The notes: a model not told the origin generated them from the sequence alone. Positions 24,170 through 33,992 are shown, counted from the first letter of the stretch. The stretch: 64,000 nucleotides of DNA from Nostoc sp. GT001 (GCF_030382115.1 NZ_JAUDRJ010000003.1:4573088-4637087); one strand, 5' to 3'. Program-made: numbers and translations.

Positions 24170-26452
24170 TTATCGAGTATTTGATTGAGTTGGGCTGATG
24201 ACGGGTGGAGGTGATTGAGTCGCTGGCGGTTGTGTAATAACAGCTTTACATGGATTTGGTGCGTCTGGTTGTAAAACAGAGAAGCTCGAAGGGTTTACTT
24301 TGGAGGAGTCTAGCGATAGTTTTGCTGGCAAAGCTTTTGGATTTGGTGCAACTGAGGTAGTTACTGCTGATTTATTACTATTAGCTGAACCTGGCGTGGT
24401 TTTATCAGCACAGACTCGCATAGGCACTAGAAAATTCCCAGGAACCGATTGGGGATTTAATTTTTTCTCAAGAACTAAATAAGTCTCAGGGGGAATAAAT
24501 TGATTGTTTCCAAAGGATATTGCCTTGTTGGTTTTAATTACCGAACCAGGAGAAAGGTTATCAAGCGATCGCTGTGTAGGTGTTGCTTCGAGGATCGGAT
24601 TTTGAGTTTGTAAGGGATTGGAAAAAATTGGAGAGGTTCCTCGCAGTTGCCTGACGAACAATCCTAAAAAACCTGCTGCTAGCACAAATATTAATGGAAC
24701 TATCCACTGTAGGGGGAATTGACGAGTAATAGCCGATTCAGTATCTGGAATTACCTGAGTCTTGTGGTTTGGACTGCCTAAAACTGTCGCATCTGTTCCT
24801 CTGGATGCTAAATCAACAGTTTTGGCAGAATAACTCTGGGGAATTATTGCTTGGATGGTGATTTCTGGTTCCCAATATTGGACTTGATAGTGAACTAAAG
24901 CGACGGTGACATTATCATGTCCATTTTTAGTATTAGCAATTTCGACTAATCGATCGGCAACAGTTGCTATATTTGCTTCCCCAACTAAAATCGGCAAGAT
25001 TTCTGTTTCCCAGTACTCCTCTACCCGATCAAAGTCACTCAAACCATCGGATGTGAGCAGAAAAACAGCATCTTCATCGAGCATAAACCGTCCCGATGTG
25101 GGATGCAATGAAGTGCTAGAACCCATCCCCAAAGCTTGGACGAGAGAGCCAGCGGCACTCTGTTGCACTGCCTCGCGGTAAATGGCATAACCTAGTCGCA
25201 CTTCGCGGGAGGCGACATCATCATCAAGGGTAACTTGATAACAGCCGTGGCGTGTAATCCAGTAGGCACGACTATCACCGACGTGGGTAATGTACATTTC
25301 ATGAGCAACAGGCAATGCCATGACTAAAGTCGTGCCCATGCGTTGACGCCCTTGGCGATTTTCACTGTCATTGCGCTGACTGATTTTGTCATTGGCCATT
25401 GCCACTGCCTTATCTAGGTCATTCAGCAGCATTTCCGGGTCTATGTGGTCGTAAGGAACCTTTGTTAGTTGCTGTACCTGCTGTTGGATGGTTTCAATGG
25501 CTAAATTTGAGGCGACATTGCCACCCTCGTGTCCACCGATGCCATCACAGACAATTGCTAAGGCTGTTGGCTGGGGTGGTTTGCTCACTGGAGTTCCACT
25601 GGGGGGACTACAGGCATCTTCGTTACGTTGACGACTGGGCCCGGTGTCGGTTTTGGTGATAATTTGGATCGTGGGTGTTTGCGATCGCCCTAACCCAGCC
25701 AGTCCCCGATCTAAAACACCGATTAATTGATCGGTGGAATTAATCTCTCCCTGAATTAAAGCTAGGCTAACGCGATTGACAAATTCTGTGATCGCTGGTT
25801 TGGCAGTGCTGACCAACTGCTGCCAAAATTCACCTAATTGGGGCAATTCTGGTGATATGGCGCTGTCAAAACGCAATTCCAACAACCGGACTAACGATCC
25901 TTCTACCCGTAATACATCAGAGTCAAGTAAGCTAGAGGCCACACCTTCACTTACAAGAGGTTGCCACAGATGAGCTATTTGCCATAACCAATTTAGTTGG
26001 CGCATTGATGTTGCATCACGCCAAGCGGTGGTTAACTCGCTGCCTAAATGTACTTGTTGAGTAGTGTCATCTACTAATAGTGGCGGTTTTTCTAAGAGTA
26101 ATATTTCTCGGTGGGAAGACCCGTCAGCCACAAAAAGCACTCCATATACCTGCGGTACGTGTAGACGGTAGGGAATCAGTCTCAGGTACGCTTTTAGAGG
26201 CTGCAAATTATCTAACTCAGGCGTTAGCGCTAATAAACCAGGCTTCGTATCTAAAAGAAGAAATTTATCAAGGATTAAATAGCGATCGGCTAATATTTCT
26301 CCAGGGCTACCCACGCTTGGGCTATCTACCACAGCCCAGAGATAATTTTTGGGTAGAGGCGTCGAACATCGCTGGCAAAACTTGTGAGTCAGGGGGTTGG
26401 CAGCCTGACAATTTTCGTTTGGACAGTAGAGCGTTGCCGCGTCATTTTCCAT
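24170..26452 (-). CDS. PP2C protein phosphatase with zinc ribbon and membrane anchor
   Basis: The 760-residue protein starts with a zinc ribbon (C10, C15, C26, C29). Residues 50-250 weakly resemble a kinase-like lobe (ADRYLILDKFLLL) without catalytic motifs. Residues 264-525 are a PPM/PP2C phosphatase with all metal-binding motifs: RNEDAC (276-281), CDGIGGHEGG (302-311), GDSRAY (392-397), TSDGLSD (467-473) and GHDN (511-514). A single membrane helix follows (about 581-600), and then a Pro/Thr-rich tail that should be outside. It would dephosphorylate Ser/Thr proteins at the membrane. It lies 133 bases upstream of CHAT-FHA on the same strand, a likely operon. Confidence 0.92.
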   Translation of the reverse strand: MENDAATLYCPNENCQAANPLTHKFCQRCSTPLPKNYLWAVVDSPSVGSPGEILADRYLILDKFLLLDTKPGLLALTPELDNLQPLKAYLRLIPYRLHVPQVYGVLFVADGSSHREILLLEKPPLLVDDTTQQVHLGSELTTAWRDATSMRQLNWLWQIAHLWQPLVSEGVASSLLDSDVLRVEGSLVRLLELRFDSAISPELPQLGEFWQQLVSTAKPAITEFVNRVSLALIQGEINSTDQLIGVLDRGLAGLGRSQTPTIQIITKTDTGPSRQRNEDACSPPSGTPVSKPPQPTALAIVCDGIGGHEGGNVASNLAIETIQQQVQQLTKVPYDHIDPEMLLNDLDKAVAMANDKISQRNDSENRQGRQRMGTTLVMALPVAHEMYITHVGDSRAYWITRHGCYQVTLDDDVASREVRLGYAIYREAVQQSAAGSLVQALGMGSSTSLHPTSGRFMLDEDAVFLLTSDGLSDFDRVEEYWETEILPILVGEANIATVADRLVEIANTKNGHDNVTVALVHYQVQYWEPEITIQAIIPQSYSAKTVDLASRGTDATVLGSPNHKTQVIPDTESAITRQFPLQWIVPLIFVLAAGFLGLFVRQLRGTSPIFSNPLQTQNPILEATPTQRSLDNLSPGSVIKTNKAISFGNNQFIPPETYLVLEKKLNPQSVPGNFLVPMRVCADKTTPGSANSNKSAVTTSVAPNPKALPAKLSLDSSKVNPSSFSVLQPDAPNPCKAVITQPPATQSPPPVISPTQSNTR

Positions 26453-26628
26453 ATTTTTCGCACCGATCAGCGATTGGCAATTTCTTTAATAGCATTAGTA
26501 GGGACAATCTAGACCGCTCATCTTTCTTAAACTTGACATACCCAGACTTTAGATGATGATTTTAGCTGGCGGATATCAGCAGGTGCTAATACTTATCCGA
26601 ATCCAAAAAATACGCTCCTAACTCAACC

Positions 26629-26820
26629 CTACAGCCTAATCATAGCTTCTATTGCCCTGTGACTCTCCATCGCCAAAGCAACTAACTCCAACCCTGTCAC
26701 CACAGCATAACCCAAGCATAACTGCGCGATTTGTTTTTGCGAAATTACCCCATCATTAACAGGCAGAGAATATTGGTATTTATTTAGTTTATAAGTAGGA
26801 TAGCAAGAATTAACTTTAAT
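26629..26820 (-). pseudogene. Possible C-terminal remnant of an unidentified gene
   Basis: A 63-codon open stretch bounded by a TAA upstream has no usable start before its last third. It reads like real protein (ISQKQIAQLCLGYAVVTGLE, then LALAMESHRAIEAM), including a helix-like pattern, and ends at TAG. I do not recognise the family. The rest of 26453-27040 (588 bases) shows nothing beyond the PP2C upstream region. Confidence 0.35.
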
Positions 26821-27040
26821 TTAAGAATTAAGAATCGCAAATATTAATTTTGGCAAAAGTACCTGATAAATGCAGTGACTCGAAGAATCTCTTGAGGACT
26901 GCTGTTAGTGGCAGCGGCGGGGTTAGCCAGTGCTGAGTTAAGAAGTAGACTTATGAGTTTTTTCACTCTCAGCCGAAACACTTTTAACTCAGCACTCTTT
27001 GTACAGAAGGGTTTGGGCAGCCCGCTACCAACTCATTGGC

Positions 27041-27400
27041 TTATTGTTTGTCGTCAATGGCAACTTGAGGGACTCCCATGCTGTAATTAGTAACACGGGC
27101 AGAAAGATTGTAGCTGACTTCCCCGAGTTGCAGAAGCGATCGCAGATAATGCTCTAAGTCTGACCCCACACGGCGCAAGTTATAGTCCGTGAGGTCTGCG
27201 CCACTAGATGCTTCTACTAGTTCATCAAATTTTCGATAAATTTTTTGCAGTGCATCTTCATTCCAATTAAATTCGTTATCTGGGTCAACATCTAAGGTTA
27301 AGACTTGTTGACTAGGAACTAGATCGCCATCCCGGTCAATTTCACCTGCAAAAATGCGGATGTGCCGGGTTGTGGACTTGAGCAGCATCGGGTTATCCAT
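27041..27400 (-). CDS. ndhM: NAD(P)H-quinone oxidoreductase subunit M
   Basis: NdhM is a small peripheral subunit of the cyanobacterial NDH-1 complex at the thylakoid membrane, which works in respiration, cyclic electron flow and CO2 uptake. The 119-residue sequence shows the conserved LLKSTTRHIRIFAGEIDRDG start, DVDPDNEFNWNEDALQKIYR, LVEASSGADLTDYNLRR and SYNLSARVTNYSMG blocks. The start could be 27400 or the internal ATG at 27388 (MLLKST); neither has a strong ribosome-binding site. The subunit is unique to oxygenic phototrophs, so it also helps place the organism. Confidence 0.96.
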   Translation of the reverse strand: MDNPMLLKSTTRHIRIFAGEIDRDGDLVPSQQVLTLDVDPDNEFNWNEDALQKIYRKFDELVEASSGADLTDYNLRRVGSDLEHYLRSLLQLGEVSYNLSARVTNYSMGVPQVAIDDKQ

Positions 27401-28266
27401 AAAAAGGTGTAAGATTTGCGTGGATTACACTGAAATTATTGTAGACCTTATATCCGAGCTTGAATGCTCCCAATTTAAAAGCTTTGAATGCTGTTTTAAA
27501 AGGGTACATTGAATGGTCATAAGTAAAAATATCACCTTTACTGATGAGCTTGCTACTACTGTTATGAGTTGAAGATATATTTAACTGCTAGTACTGACAG
27601 TAGTCGAATTATTTTTCTGTAAAAATTAATTGGTAGAGTATTTTTATTTAGTCTACGAATCTGACTTACTGCTAAGATTTTTGGACTCAATCAAGCCCAA
27701 AAGACGGTAGGGCAGGGCACTCAGCAGAAATGATTCGCTCTGTGTGCTTTTTTTATAGAGAACAAAAGTTTTGACATTAATAATTATGCCCAGCAATTTA
27801 TCCTGAATTTTCTATTGCAAAAAACGTACATCAAGTAATTTCACGCAATAGCGCTGCATCGACTGCTGGCTTTAAGAAACTCAAGAAACCTAAGCAGTGT
27901 TACTTACGTATAAATACCAAAATTAGAGTAACAAGTCAAACTGTTATTGACGTTCACATAAAGTTGATGTAAAAACCTTTAAAAAGGTTGAACAACTTCT
28001 TACAGAAACTTTATTGTGTAGAATCTTAAAAACTGAATAATAGTTATGGCTTACCATAAGCTACATCTGGCACAGAAACCTCAAAATCTAGACACTGAAA
28101 ATCTAGGTTGAAAATACACCACAGGAGAGTGAAATGGAATACAAAGGTGATTGATGAAGAAAAATTCTTAATTCAAGCACTTTGGATTCAAAAGAGATAT
28201 AAAGAATTTTGCTGGACATCTACCTCCTTACCCTCATGACAACCAAGTAAAGGAATCTCAATAGTT
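27401..28266. other. Long intergenic region with an orphan terminator
   Basis: The 866 bases lie between the diverging ndhM and the heterocyst-regulator-like gene and have no protein gene. An intrinsic terminator-like hairpin at 27717-27754 has no gene in front of it. AACCTTTAAAAAGGTT near 27976 is a small palindrome. The long upstream region suggests regulated or multiple promoters for the following gene. Confidence 0.5.
27717..27754 (+). terminator. Orphan intrinsic terminator, possible small-RNA end
   Basis: GCACTCAG and CTCTGTGTGC can pair as an imperfect stem around AAATGATTCG. A run of seven T follows at 27748-27754 on the plus strand. No open frame precedes it, so it may end an unannotated small RNA starting in the ndhM upstream region. 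Confidence 0.4.
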
Positions 28267-28551
28267 ATGAACTCCAAAGCATTACCACGCCAGATAAATA
28301 ATCTCGAAGTAGGTGTTTATGAGTGTGAAATACATCTCAAATTCCGGTTGATTGAGGAAAAGAGTCTATTGAGCGATCGCGAGCAACTCTTACAGGTGCT
28401 ACTTGATGCTTTAACCGAAGGTTCTGATGACTTTCTAGAAACGCTCCAAGCGTCCGTTAAAGCCCAGGAAGTATCTGAGTTTAAAGCCTCGCCTCAAATG
28501 CGGCGTCAGCTAATGCGCTTGCGTAATGTGGCGGAAAATTCTCCAACCTAA
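28267..28551 (+). CDS. Npun_R1517/asr1734-like heterocyst regulator
   Basis: The 94-residue protein has one compact helix-rich domain (LEVGVYECEIHLKFRLIEE, then LLQVLLDALTEGSDDFLETL) and a basic C-terminal helix (QMRRQLMRLRN). From memory it matches the small family that includes Anabaena asr1734 and N. punctiforme Npun_R1517, described as affecting heterocyst differentiation. The ndhM neighbour agrees with that locus. The start ATG at 28267 follows GGAATCTCAATAGTT. There is no signal peptide. The molecular role, such as DNA binding, cannot be shown from sequence, and the family name is recalled rather than searched. Confidence 0.7.
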   Translation: MNSKALPRQINNLEVGVYECEIHLKFRLIEEKSLLSDREQLLQVLLDALTEGSDDFLETLQASVKAQEVSEFKASPQMRRQLMRLRNVAENSPT

Positions 28552-29258
28552 AGGTGTAATTTAAGTAATGAAAAACGTGAATTGGGCATCAAATCAAATG
28601 TTGATCCCATACCCCCGTTGCCATAAAAACTAAGCAGTCAGTAGATTTCATAAAATATTTTGATTTCTACCTTGTGAAAGTCTTATTTAGCAGCACAAAG
28701 TCCCAGGAACAGTTTCCGCTATTAAAAACTTTGTAGCAAAGGGTACTGGTAGAATCTGAAAGCAAATTCAGCCGGGTGCATTTTACCGAGTTTTTATCAA
28801 AACATTGCAGAATAATAAAACCCTGTGTCTTTACAGATGGGGAATCGGATAACAGGCGCAAATCAAATGAAAATCTAAAAGACAAAAGTAAAATAAATAA
28901 CCTTTCTTTTAGCTTTTTGCTGAAGCTAAGTGCCTGATTTGCTGAAATACTTATGTTTTATCTATTACTGGTAATAGATCATGGTTTAGCAGCCAGTTAG
29001 CTATTATCAATTACCCAGAGGCAAGGGAGACAAGGGGACAAGTCTCTTCCTTCTTCCTTGTCTACCTTGCTATTTTCTCCATACCCAATACAACTCTTAT
29101 AGAGGCTGCACTTCGACTACGCCCTTCGGCTACGCTCAGGACAAGCTCAGTGACCACGCCAACGGCTTCTCTACGATATGCTACGACACGAACGCGGTTC
29201 CTGAGCGAGTCGTTCGCGTAGCGTCCCGGAGGGAAGGGCAGTACAAGAATTCTCATCC
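28552..29258. other. Intergenic region ending in a repeat cluster
   Basis: The first 500 bases hold no gene or obvious RNA. Position 29097-29241 is a GC-rich Nostoc repeat mosaic (listed separately) directly after the minus-strand response regulator. A minus-strand open frame across the mosaic is an artefact of the repeats. Confidence 0.5.
29097..29241. repeat. GC-rich Nostoc palindromic repeat mosaic
   Basis: The mosaic contains CTTCGACTACGCCCTTCGG, CTCAGTGACCACGCCAACG, TTCTCTACGATATGCTACG and GTTCGCGTAGCGTCCCGGAG. These modules recur at 6330-6415, 39692-39720 and 55962-56016. They form short hairpins and stand out from the AT-rich surroundings. Confidence 0.7.
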
Positions 29259-29954
29259 CTATTTAGCAAGACCGTGTTCGAGAGCAAAACGAACTAACTC
29301 TGTACGGCTATTGGTACCGGTTTTACTAAACAAACGGCTGACGTATTTTTCTACATTACGGACGCTGGTTTCTAAGCGACGGGCGATTTCTTTGTTCATC
29401 AACCCTTCAGCGACCAAATTTAAAACACTTTGTTCTCTGGGAGTCAAATCAATTTTAAAAGGGGCTGGCGATTGGGAAATGGCACTTCTTTGAGTTAACA
29501 ATGCCTTTATTTGGGCAATCTGATTGGCTAGTTCAGCAAGATCGGGGGTTTCAGCGTCATCTCCCGTACTCGCAGCCTTAGCAGCGCGGCGGGCTAGCAA
29601 ATTTTCGACTATAGCCACTAACTCGTCTGGATCGAAGGGTTTGGGTAGATAGGCATCAACACCAGCGTGATAACCTTGAATGCGATCGCCTGTCATACCT
29701 TTAGCAGTTAAAAATACTACCGGTAGTGCTTGGAAACGGGGATCTTCCCGTAGTTGCTTCAGGAACTGATAGCCATCCACTTGAGGCATCATCACATCGG
29801 AAATCACTAAGTCAGGTGTATTCATCTGCATCCATTCCCAACCTTCAAGGGCGTTACTGGCGACTTGAACGCTGAAACCGCTCTCTTGCAAATAGTCTTT
29901 CACGGCTTCCCGTATCCCTGGTTCATCATCCACCAGTAACAATTGTGCTGACAT
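29259..29954 (-). CDS. NarL/LuxR-type response regulator, Rre1/Ycf29-like
   Basis: The 231-residue regulator has a receiver domain (residues 1-120) with the acidic pair DDE (9-11), phospho-acceptor Asp in VISDVMMPQVDG, and Lys in LPKPFD. A linker follows, then a LuxR-type helix-turn-helix (LTPREQSVLNLVAEGLMNKE, SVRNVEKYVSRLFSKTGTNS). The start LLLVDDEPGIREAVKDYL is typical, as I recall, of Rre1/Ycf29, the stress-responsive regulator paired with Hik34 and conserved in plastids. No kinase gene is next to it, which agrees with an orphan regulator. Confidence 0.85.
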   Translation of the reverse strand: MSAQLLLVDDEPGIREAVKDYLQESGFSVQVASNALEGWEWMQMNTPDLVISDVMMPQVDGYQFLKQLREDPRFQALPVVFLTAKGMTGDRIQGYHAGVDAYLPKPFDPDELVAIVENLLARRAAKAASTGDDAETPDLAELANQIAQIKALLTQRSAISQSPAPFKIDLTPREQSVLNLVAEGLMNKEIARRLETSVRNVEKYVSRLFSKTGTNSRTELVRFALEHGLAK

Positions 29955-29986
29955 TTAAAATTCCCTTGAGTTTTCCTTTTTCCAAT

Positions 29987-30223
29987 TTAGCGAAAGTTGG
30001 TAGGCATTGAGCAACTTGAATTCACCTCTACCGCCTCTAAAGGTTTTAAAGTTGACATCTCTGCCTCCGTCAACCCTGCTGCTGGATTAACCATTCGCAA
30101 AGTTTGCCGACATTCTCCTATAGCGATATCCCAACAGTTGATGGTTTCATGTTGGCTACCGCTAAGGAGAGTTGGCTCGTCTTGACTCAAACTAAGCGAC
30201 CATACAGTAAGGCAGTCTCCATT
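29987..30223 (-). pseudogene. C-terminal remnant of a WD40-repeat protein
   Basis: Reading from about 30223 gives GDCLTVWSLSLSQDEPTLLS, then GSQHETINCWDIAIGECRQT, one WD repeat. The tail with GLTEAEMSTLKPLEAVE that closes many Nostoc WD40 signalling proteins follows. Only the last blade survives and no start is in frame for a complete protein. It is a decayed end of a larger gene. Confidence 0.75.
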
Positions 30224-30294
30224 AGCTATGATTCATGATTGCTATGAGCATAACAAAGAGCGTCATTATCAATTACGAATTTTTTTGATAACCC

Positions 30295-32289
30295 TTACCA
30301 TTGAGGATTTTCCATAATTAATGCCTCTGCTGCCGAGCTATTTAACGGAACTGAGAAAAAATGTCCCTGGCCATATTGACAGTTTAACTTTCTTAGAAGT
30401 AATAGTTGCTCTTTTGTCTCTACACCTTCGGCAAGCACATCCACACCTAGCTTGTGTGCCAAGGCGACAATTATTTCAATAATTTCTAAATTCTTACTAT
30501 TAATACGCATCAAGCTAATGAAAGAACGGTCAATTTTCAACACACTAATCGGAAAGTTATAAAGACCACCTAATGAGGAATAGCCCGTACCAAAGTCATC
30601 AATTGATAACTCAATGCCCATCTCTCGAAGTTGCAAGATTGCGGCAGTTACCTTATTGCCATTTTCCACAATTGCGTTTTCAGTAATCTCTAGCATTAAA
30701 GTGCCAGCATCAAGGCCAGTTGAGTGCAAAATTTGCCCAATCTGCTCTATCAAATCCGGCTGAGAAAATTGCTTGACGGAGAGATTAACACTAATTTTAT
30801 CTAGTAATTTAGGACAATGGTATACCCGCCAAACTTGCATCTGGCGGCAAGCTTCATGCAATGCCCATTTGCCAATGGAGAAAATTAGTCCTGTTTCCTC
30901 TGCTAGGGGAATAAAATCTGCTGGATTAAGCAGACCACGCTCTGGATGCTGCCAGCGCAATAGAGCCTCAAAACCTATAATAGAGCCACTAGTGAGCGAA
31001 ACAATCGGTTGGTAATAAACCCGAAATTCTTCGCGTTCAATTGCTCGGCGCAAATCAGTTTCTAACTGCAATCTCGCTAGAGCATCAGCATACATATCTG
31101 AGTTGAATAACTCATAACGCGCTCTGCCTAGCATCTTGGCTCGATACATTGCTGTATCTGCATCCCTCAACAGTTCTTCTGGGTGTTGATAGTTTACTGT
31201 CGAACTCAAGGCTATGCCAATACTTGCCGTGATGAAGACTTCTTGTCCGTCAAGTTCAAAGGGTAATGCCAGTTCCTTCTGAATCCGTTCAGCTACTTTG
31301 ATGGCGTCTGACACATCCTGGATTCCCTCAAGCAGGATTGTAAATTCGTCTCCCCCAAGCCGTGCCGCTGTATCTATGGAGCGTACACATATTTCTAGTC
31401 TACTTGCAATAGCAAGCAGCAATTGGTCTCCATTTAGGTGTCCAAGACTGTCATTGATCACCTTAAACCGATCTAGGTCGATAAATAGCACAGCATATAG
31501 ATAATCTGAATGCCGTTTTGAATAATTTACCGCATGTTTTAGGCGGTTCATAAATGCAACGCGGTTTGCCAGACCCGTCAGTGTATCGTGAAAAGCAAGG
31601 TGCAGTAGTTGTGACTCGACTTTTTTACGTTCTGTAATTTCATTTAGCAATTTCTGATTTGCTTTTACCAGTTCCGCTGTCCGTTCCGCCACCCTTATTT
31701 CTAACTCACTGTAAGCTCGGTACAACATTTCTTCAGCTTGTTTGCGTTCACTGATGTTGCACAGCAGCCAACGCCAGCCAAGTTGCTTCTCCCCAAGGTC
31801 GTATACTACAGACGCTCTCACATTAGCAGGGAAAGGCTTTCCTCTCCGTGGCTGTAGGTGAATTTCCCAGTTCAGTACCTCCTGCAAATTGTTTATTTGA
31901 GAGTTAAAGGACTGGTGGTCTTGTTGAGCAATAAAAAGAATTAATGGTTTACCTACTAAATACTTTTGTTGGACACCAAGCAAAGTTGCTGCTACATGGT
32001 TAGCCTCTTGGATTGTCCCGTTGATATCAGTTACCAAGTAACCATCTGGAGCAAACTCGAATAAATCTTGGTAACGCTGGCGCTCTTTCTCTACTGCCGC
32101 TCGTGTTACCTTTAACTCCTCGGAAGCTGTCAATAGTTCTTCCATTGCGGTGTTAAGTTCCTCGAAAGCCTCTGTTATCATCTCCTGTGGTGAGTTCAGC
32201 TTAGTTCCATAGCATTTTAATAGTCTCTGTATCTGTGAGCGTAATTTATCTATATGTTGATTAAATCCATCCACTATCATGTTGCTCAA
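30295..32289 (-). CDS. PAS-GGDEF-EAL cyclic-di-GMP enzyme
   Basis: The 664-residue protein has an N-terminal coiled coil (about 1-75), a PAS domain (about 70-190), a GGDEF domain with an intact GGDEF active site (LGGDEFTILLEG) and an EAL domain with EALLRW and DDFGTGYSSL. Both catalytic sites look intact, so it could make or break cyclic di-GMP. The net direction is not readable. There is no membrane segment. The cyclic-di-GMP pool in cyanobacteria governs phototaxis and aggregation. No neighbouring gene suggests a specific input. Confidence 0.93.
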   Translation of the reverse strand: MSNMIVDGFNQHIDKLRSQIQRLLKCYGTKLNSPQEMITEAFEELNTAMEELLTASEELKVTRAAVEKERQRYQDLFEFAPDGYLVTDINGTIQEANHVAATLLGVQQKYLVGKPLILFIAQQDHQSFNSQINNLQEVLNWEIHLQPRRGKPFPANVRASVVYDLGEKQLGWRWLLCNISERKQAEEMLYRAYSELEIRVAERTAELVKANQKLLNEITERKKVESQLLHLAFHDTLTGLANRVAFMNRLKHAVNYSKRHSDYLYAVLFIDLDRFKVINDSLGHLNGDQLLLAIASRLEICVRSIDTAARLGGDEFTILLEGIQDVSDAIKVAERIQKELALPFELDGQEVFITASIGIALSSTVNYQHPEELLRDADTAMYRAKMLGRARYELFNSDMYADALARLQLETDLRRAIEREEFRVYYQPIVSLTSGSIIGFEALLRWQHPERGLLNPADFIPLAEETGLIFSIGKWALHEACRQMQVWRVYHCPKLLDKISVNLSVKQFSQPDLIEQIGQILHSTGLDAGTLMLEITENAIVENGNKVTAAILQLREMGIELSIDDFGTGYSSLGGLYNFPISVLKIDRSFISLMRINSKNLEIIEIIVALAHKLGVDVLAEGVETKEQLLLLRKLNCQYGQGHFFSVPLNSSAAEALIMENPQW

Positions 32290-32875
32290 CTCACAAAACT
32301 ATGAAGCGTAGCTGTGAATGAAAAGAGCAGGGTAAGCAAACCCCATGCTTTCTTCAAGACTTCAGACGCTATTGAGCAGGTAAGGAGAAAAGGTTACTTG
32401 CAAGAGCGGACACTCTATAAATAGATATGACAGAACTTGGTTTTTGATTTACTAACTGAACCTCTCAATAATGAGGAAGCAATCAAATTTGTGTAGCTTC
32501 AATCAACTTTTAGCCCTATTTAGTGCCACAAGCTTGTCTAATAACGACTAAAGTGCTAAGTGGTAACAAGCCCTACCTACTGGAATTTTTATTTTATTAA
32601 ATACAAGGTACTAAAGTTAAAAGATTAATAACAGCATATTTGCTTTACCTATTTTTGAAAATACTTCTTAAGATACATTCGCTTTTGTGAGCTAAGGAAA
32701 GAATAAAGGTCTCAGTCAATGCTTCTGGACTGACAAGAACGTTTTTGCTTAGGCGTTACTGAATTCAGGTATGAAAATGATTTTGCGTAATTTCAAAACC
32801 TTTGTAGAGGCTAGCAATTGCAACGTCTCTATACCAAGATTTACACATCTAAATCAGCAACGCTCTTTTTCTTCG
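32290..32875. other. Intergenic, no gene seen
   Basis: These 586 bases are AT-rich and have stops in every frame. They contain the promoter of the minus-strand GGDEF-EAL gene and the 3' flank of the glycosyltransferase. I see no repeat, hairpin with a T-run or RNA gene. Confidence 0.4.
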
Positions 32876-33844
32876 TTACAGTCGAGCAATTATCTTGGCA
32901 TTCTCTGGTAGCTTGGCGTCTCTTTGTCCAGCAGTACGCGCCCTAGCTGTGAACAAACCAATGGGAGTACTTAATAAATCTACAAGGGTGGCTTGCTGCG
33001 CCAACGCCTTTTTAATATCTCTTGGTACTTCCTTCAATAACCAACGCGCCAAACGATAACCGTATTCTTTGGGTGTCATCTCTCGCATTAAATCTACACC
33101 GTACAGCTCGTGCAGATAGCGATTTGAGCGTCCATAACGCTGCCATTGACTCTGTAGTTCTTGAAGTGTAGCGCGGTGGCGGTGCTGAACGATCGCATTT
33201 GGGGCAAATTCTAAACGCCCGATGTTTTCCCCCAAAATCCGCCAACAAATATCAGCATCACCACCAGTAGTCAGATAGGGACGAAATAAACCCACTTTTT
33301 CAAAGGCAATGCGTCGAATCGCCAAATTAGCTGTTTGACCATAGGGACGAAAGGAATGGTTAAGAGTATGCTTTTGCGATAAAGTTTCTTGACGGTCTGC
33401 GTGTTGTTCTAGCAGAGTTGTGCCTGGTAGTGCCAAAATTTCACCAGCAACAATTACCACTTCTGGGTTGACAAAAGGCTGAATTAGTGTATCTAACCAT
33501 TGCGGTTGTGGGCGACAATCTGCATCGGTAAAAACGATAATTTCACTCGTAGCGGCGCGAATCCCAGTATTACGAGCAGCGTAAGAGCTTTGAATTTGGG
33601 TTTCGCTCAAGGGGCGAATTGTAATTGGGCAATTTTCGGCAGATGTTTTCAGGATGGAGAGAGTGCGATCGCTACTGTTATTGTCCACCAACAAGTATTC
33701 TACCCGGTCATTTGGGTAAGTTTGAGACAACAGACAATTGATTAACTCTGGTAAATCTGCCTCACCGTTATAAATAGGAACAACCACCGACACCATTGGT
33801 AAAAATCTGGTGGCGGTGGTTGCATCAACTGGCTGATGATTCAT
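32876..33844 (-). CDS. Family 2 glycosyltransferase
   Basis: The 322-residue protein has the GT-A fold of family 2. It shows VSVVVPIYNGEADLPELINC at the start, the nucleotide-sugar binding VDNNSS, FTDADCRPQPQWL with the DxD-type metal motif, and GGDADICWRI with the acceptor-side ED-like region. A C-terminal basic segment (YGYRLARWLLKEVPRDIKK) could lie at the membrane surface, but no full membrane helices are evident. It probably adds a sugar to polysaccharide or lipid at the cytoplasmic face. The donor and acceptor are not predictable. Confidence 0.9.
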   Translation of the reverse strand: MNHQPVDATTATRFLPMVSVVVPIYNGEADLPELINCLLSQTYPNDRVEYLLVDNNSSDRTLSILKTSAENCPITIRPLSETQIQSSYAARNTGIRAATSEIIVFTDADCRPQPQWLDTLIQPFVNPEVVIVAGEILALPGTTLLEQHADRQETLSQKHTLNHSFRPYGQTANLAIRRIAFEKVGLFRPYLTTGGDADICWRILGENIGRLEFAPNAIVQHRHRATLQELQSQWQRYGRSNRYLHELYGVDLMREMTPKEYGYRLARWLLKEVPRDIKKALAQQATLVDLLSTPIGLFTARARTAGQRDAKLPENAKIIARL

Positions 33845-33992
33845 AAATCTGAGATTTTGGAGATGGGATTAGTAGCTAGTATTCCCAAACCAAAATCCTG
33901 GAACGGCATATCAAGCAGTTTTCATAACTCCAAAAATCTGGATTTGGGAATACTACTATATAAACACCTGGCAACAAATCATTCGTGTCAAT

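Noticed and set aside
26080..26556. Plus-strand 158-codon frame opposite the PP2C gene
   Set aside because: It is antisense to a well-supported gene and has no family features.
29062..29256. Minus-strand frame across the GC-rich repeat mosaic
   Set aside because: It is made only of repeat modules. There is no conserved protein sequence.
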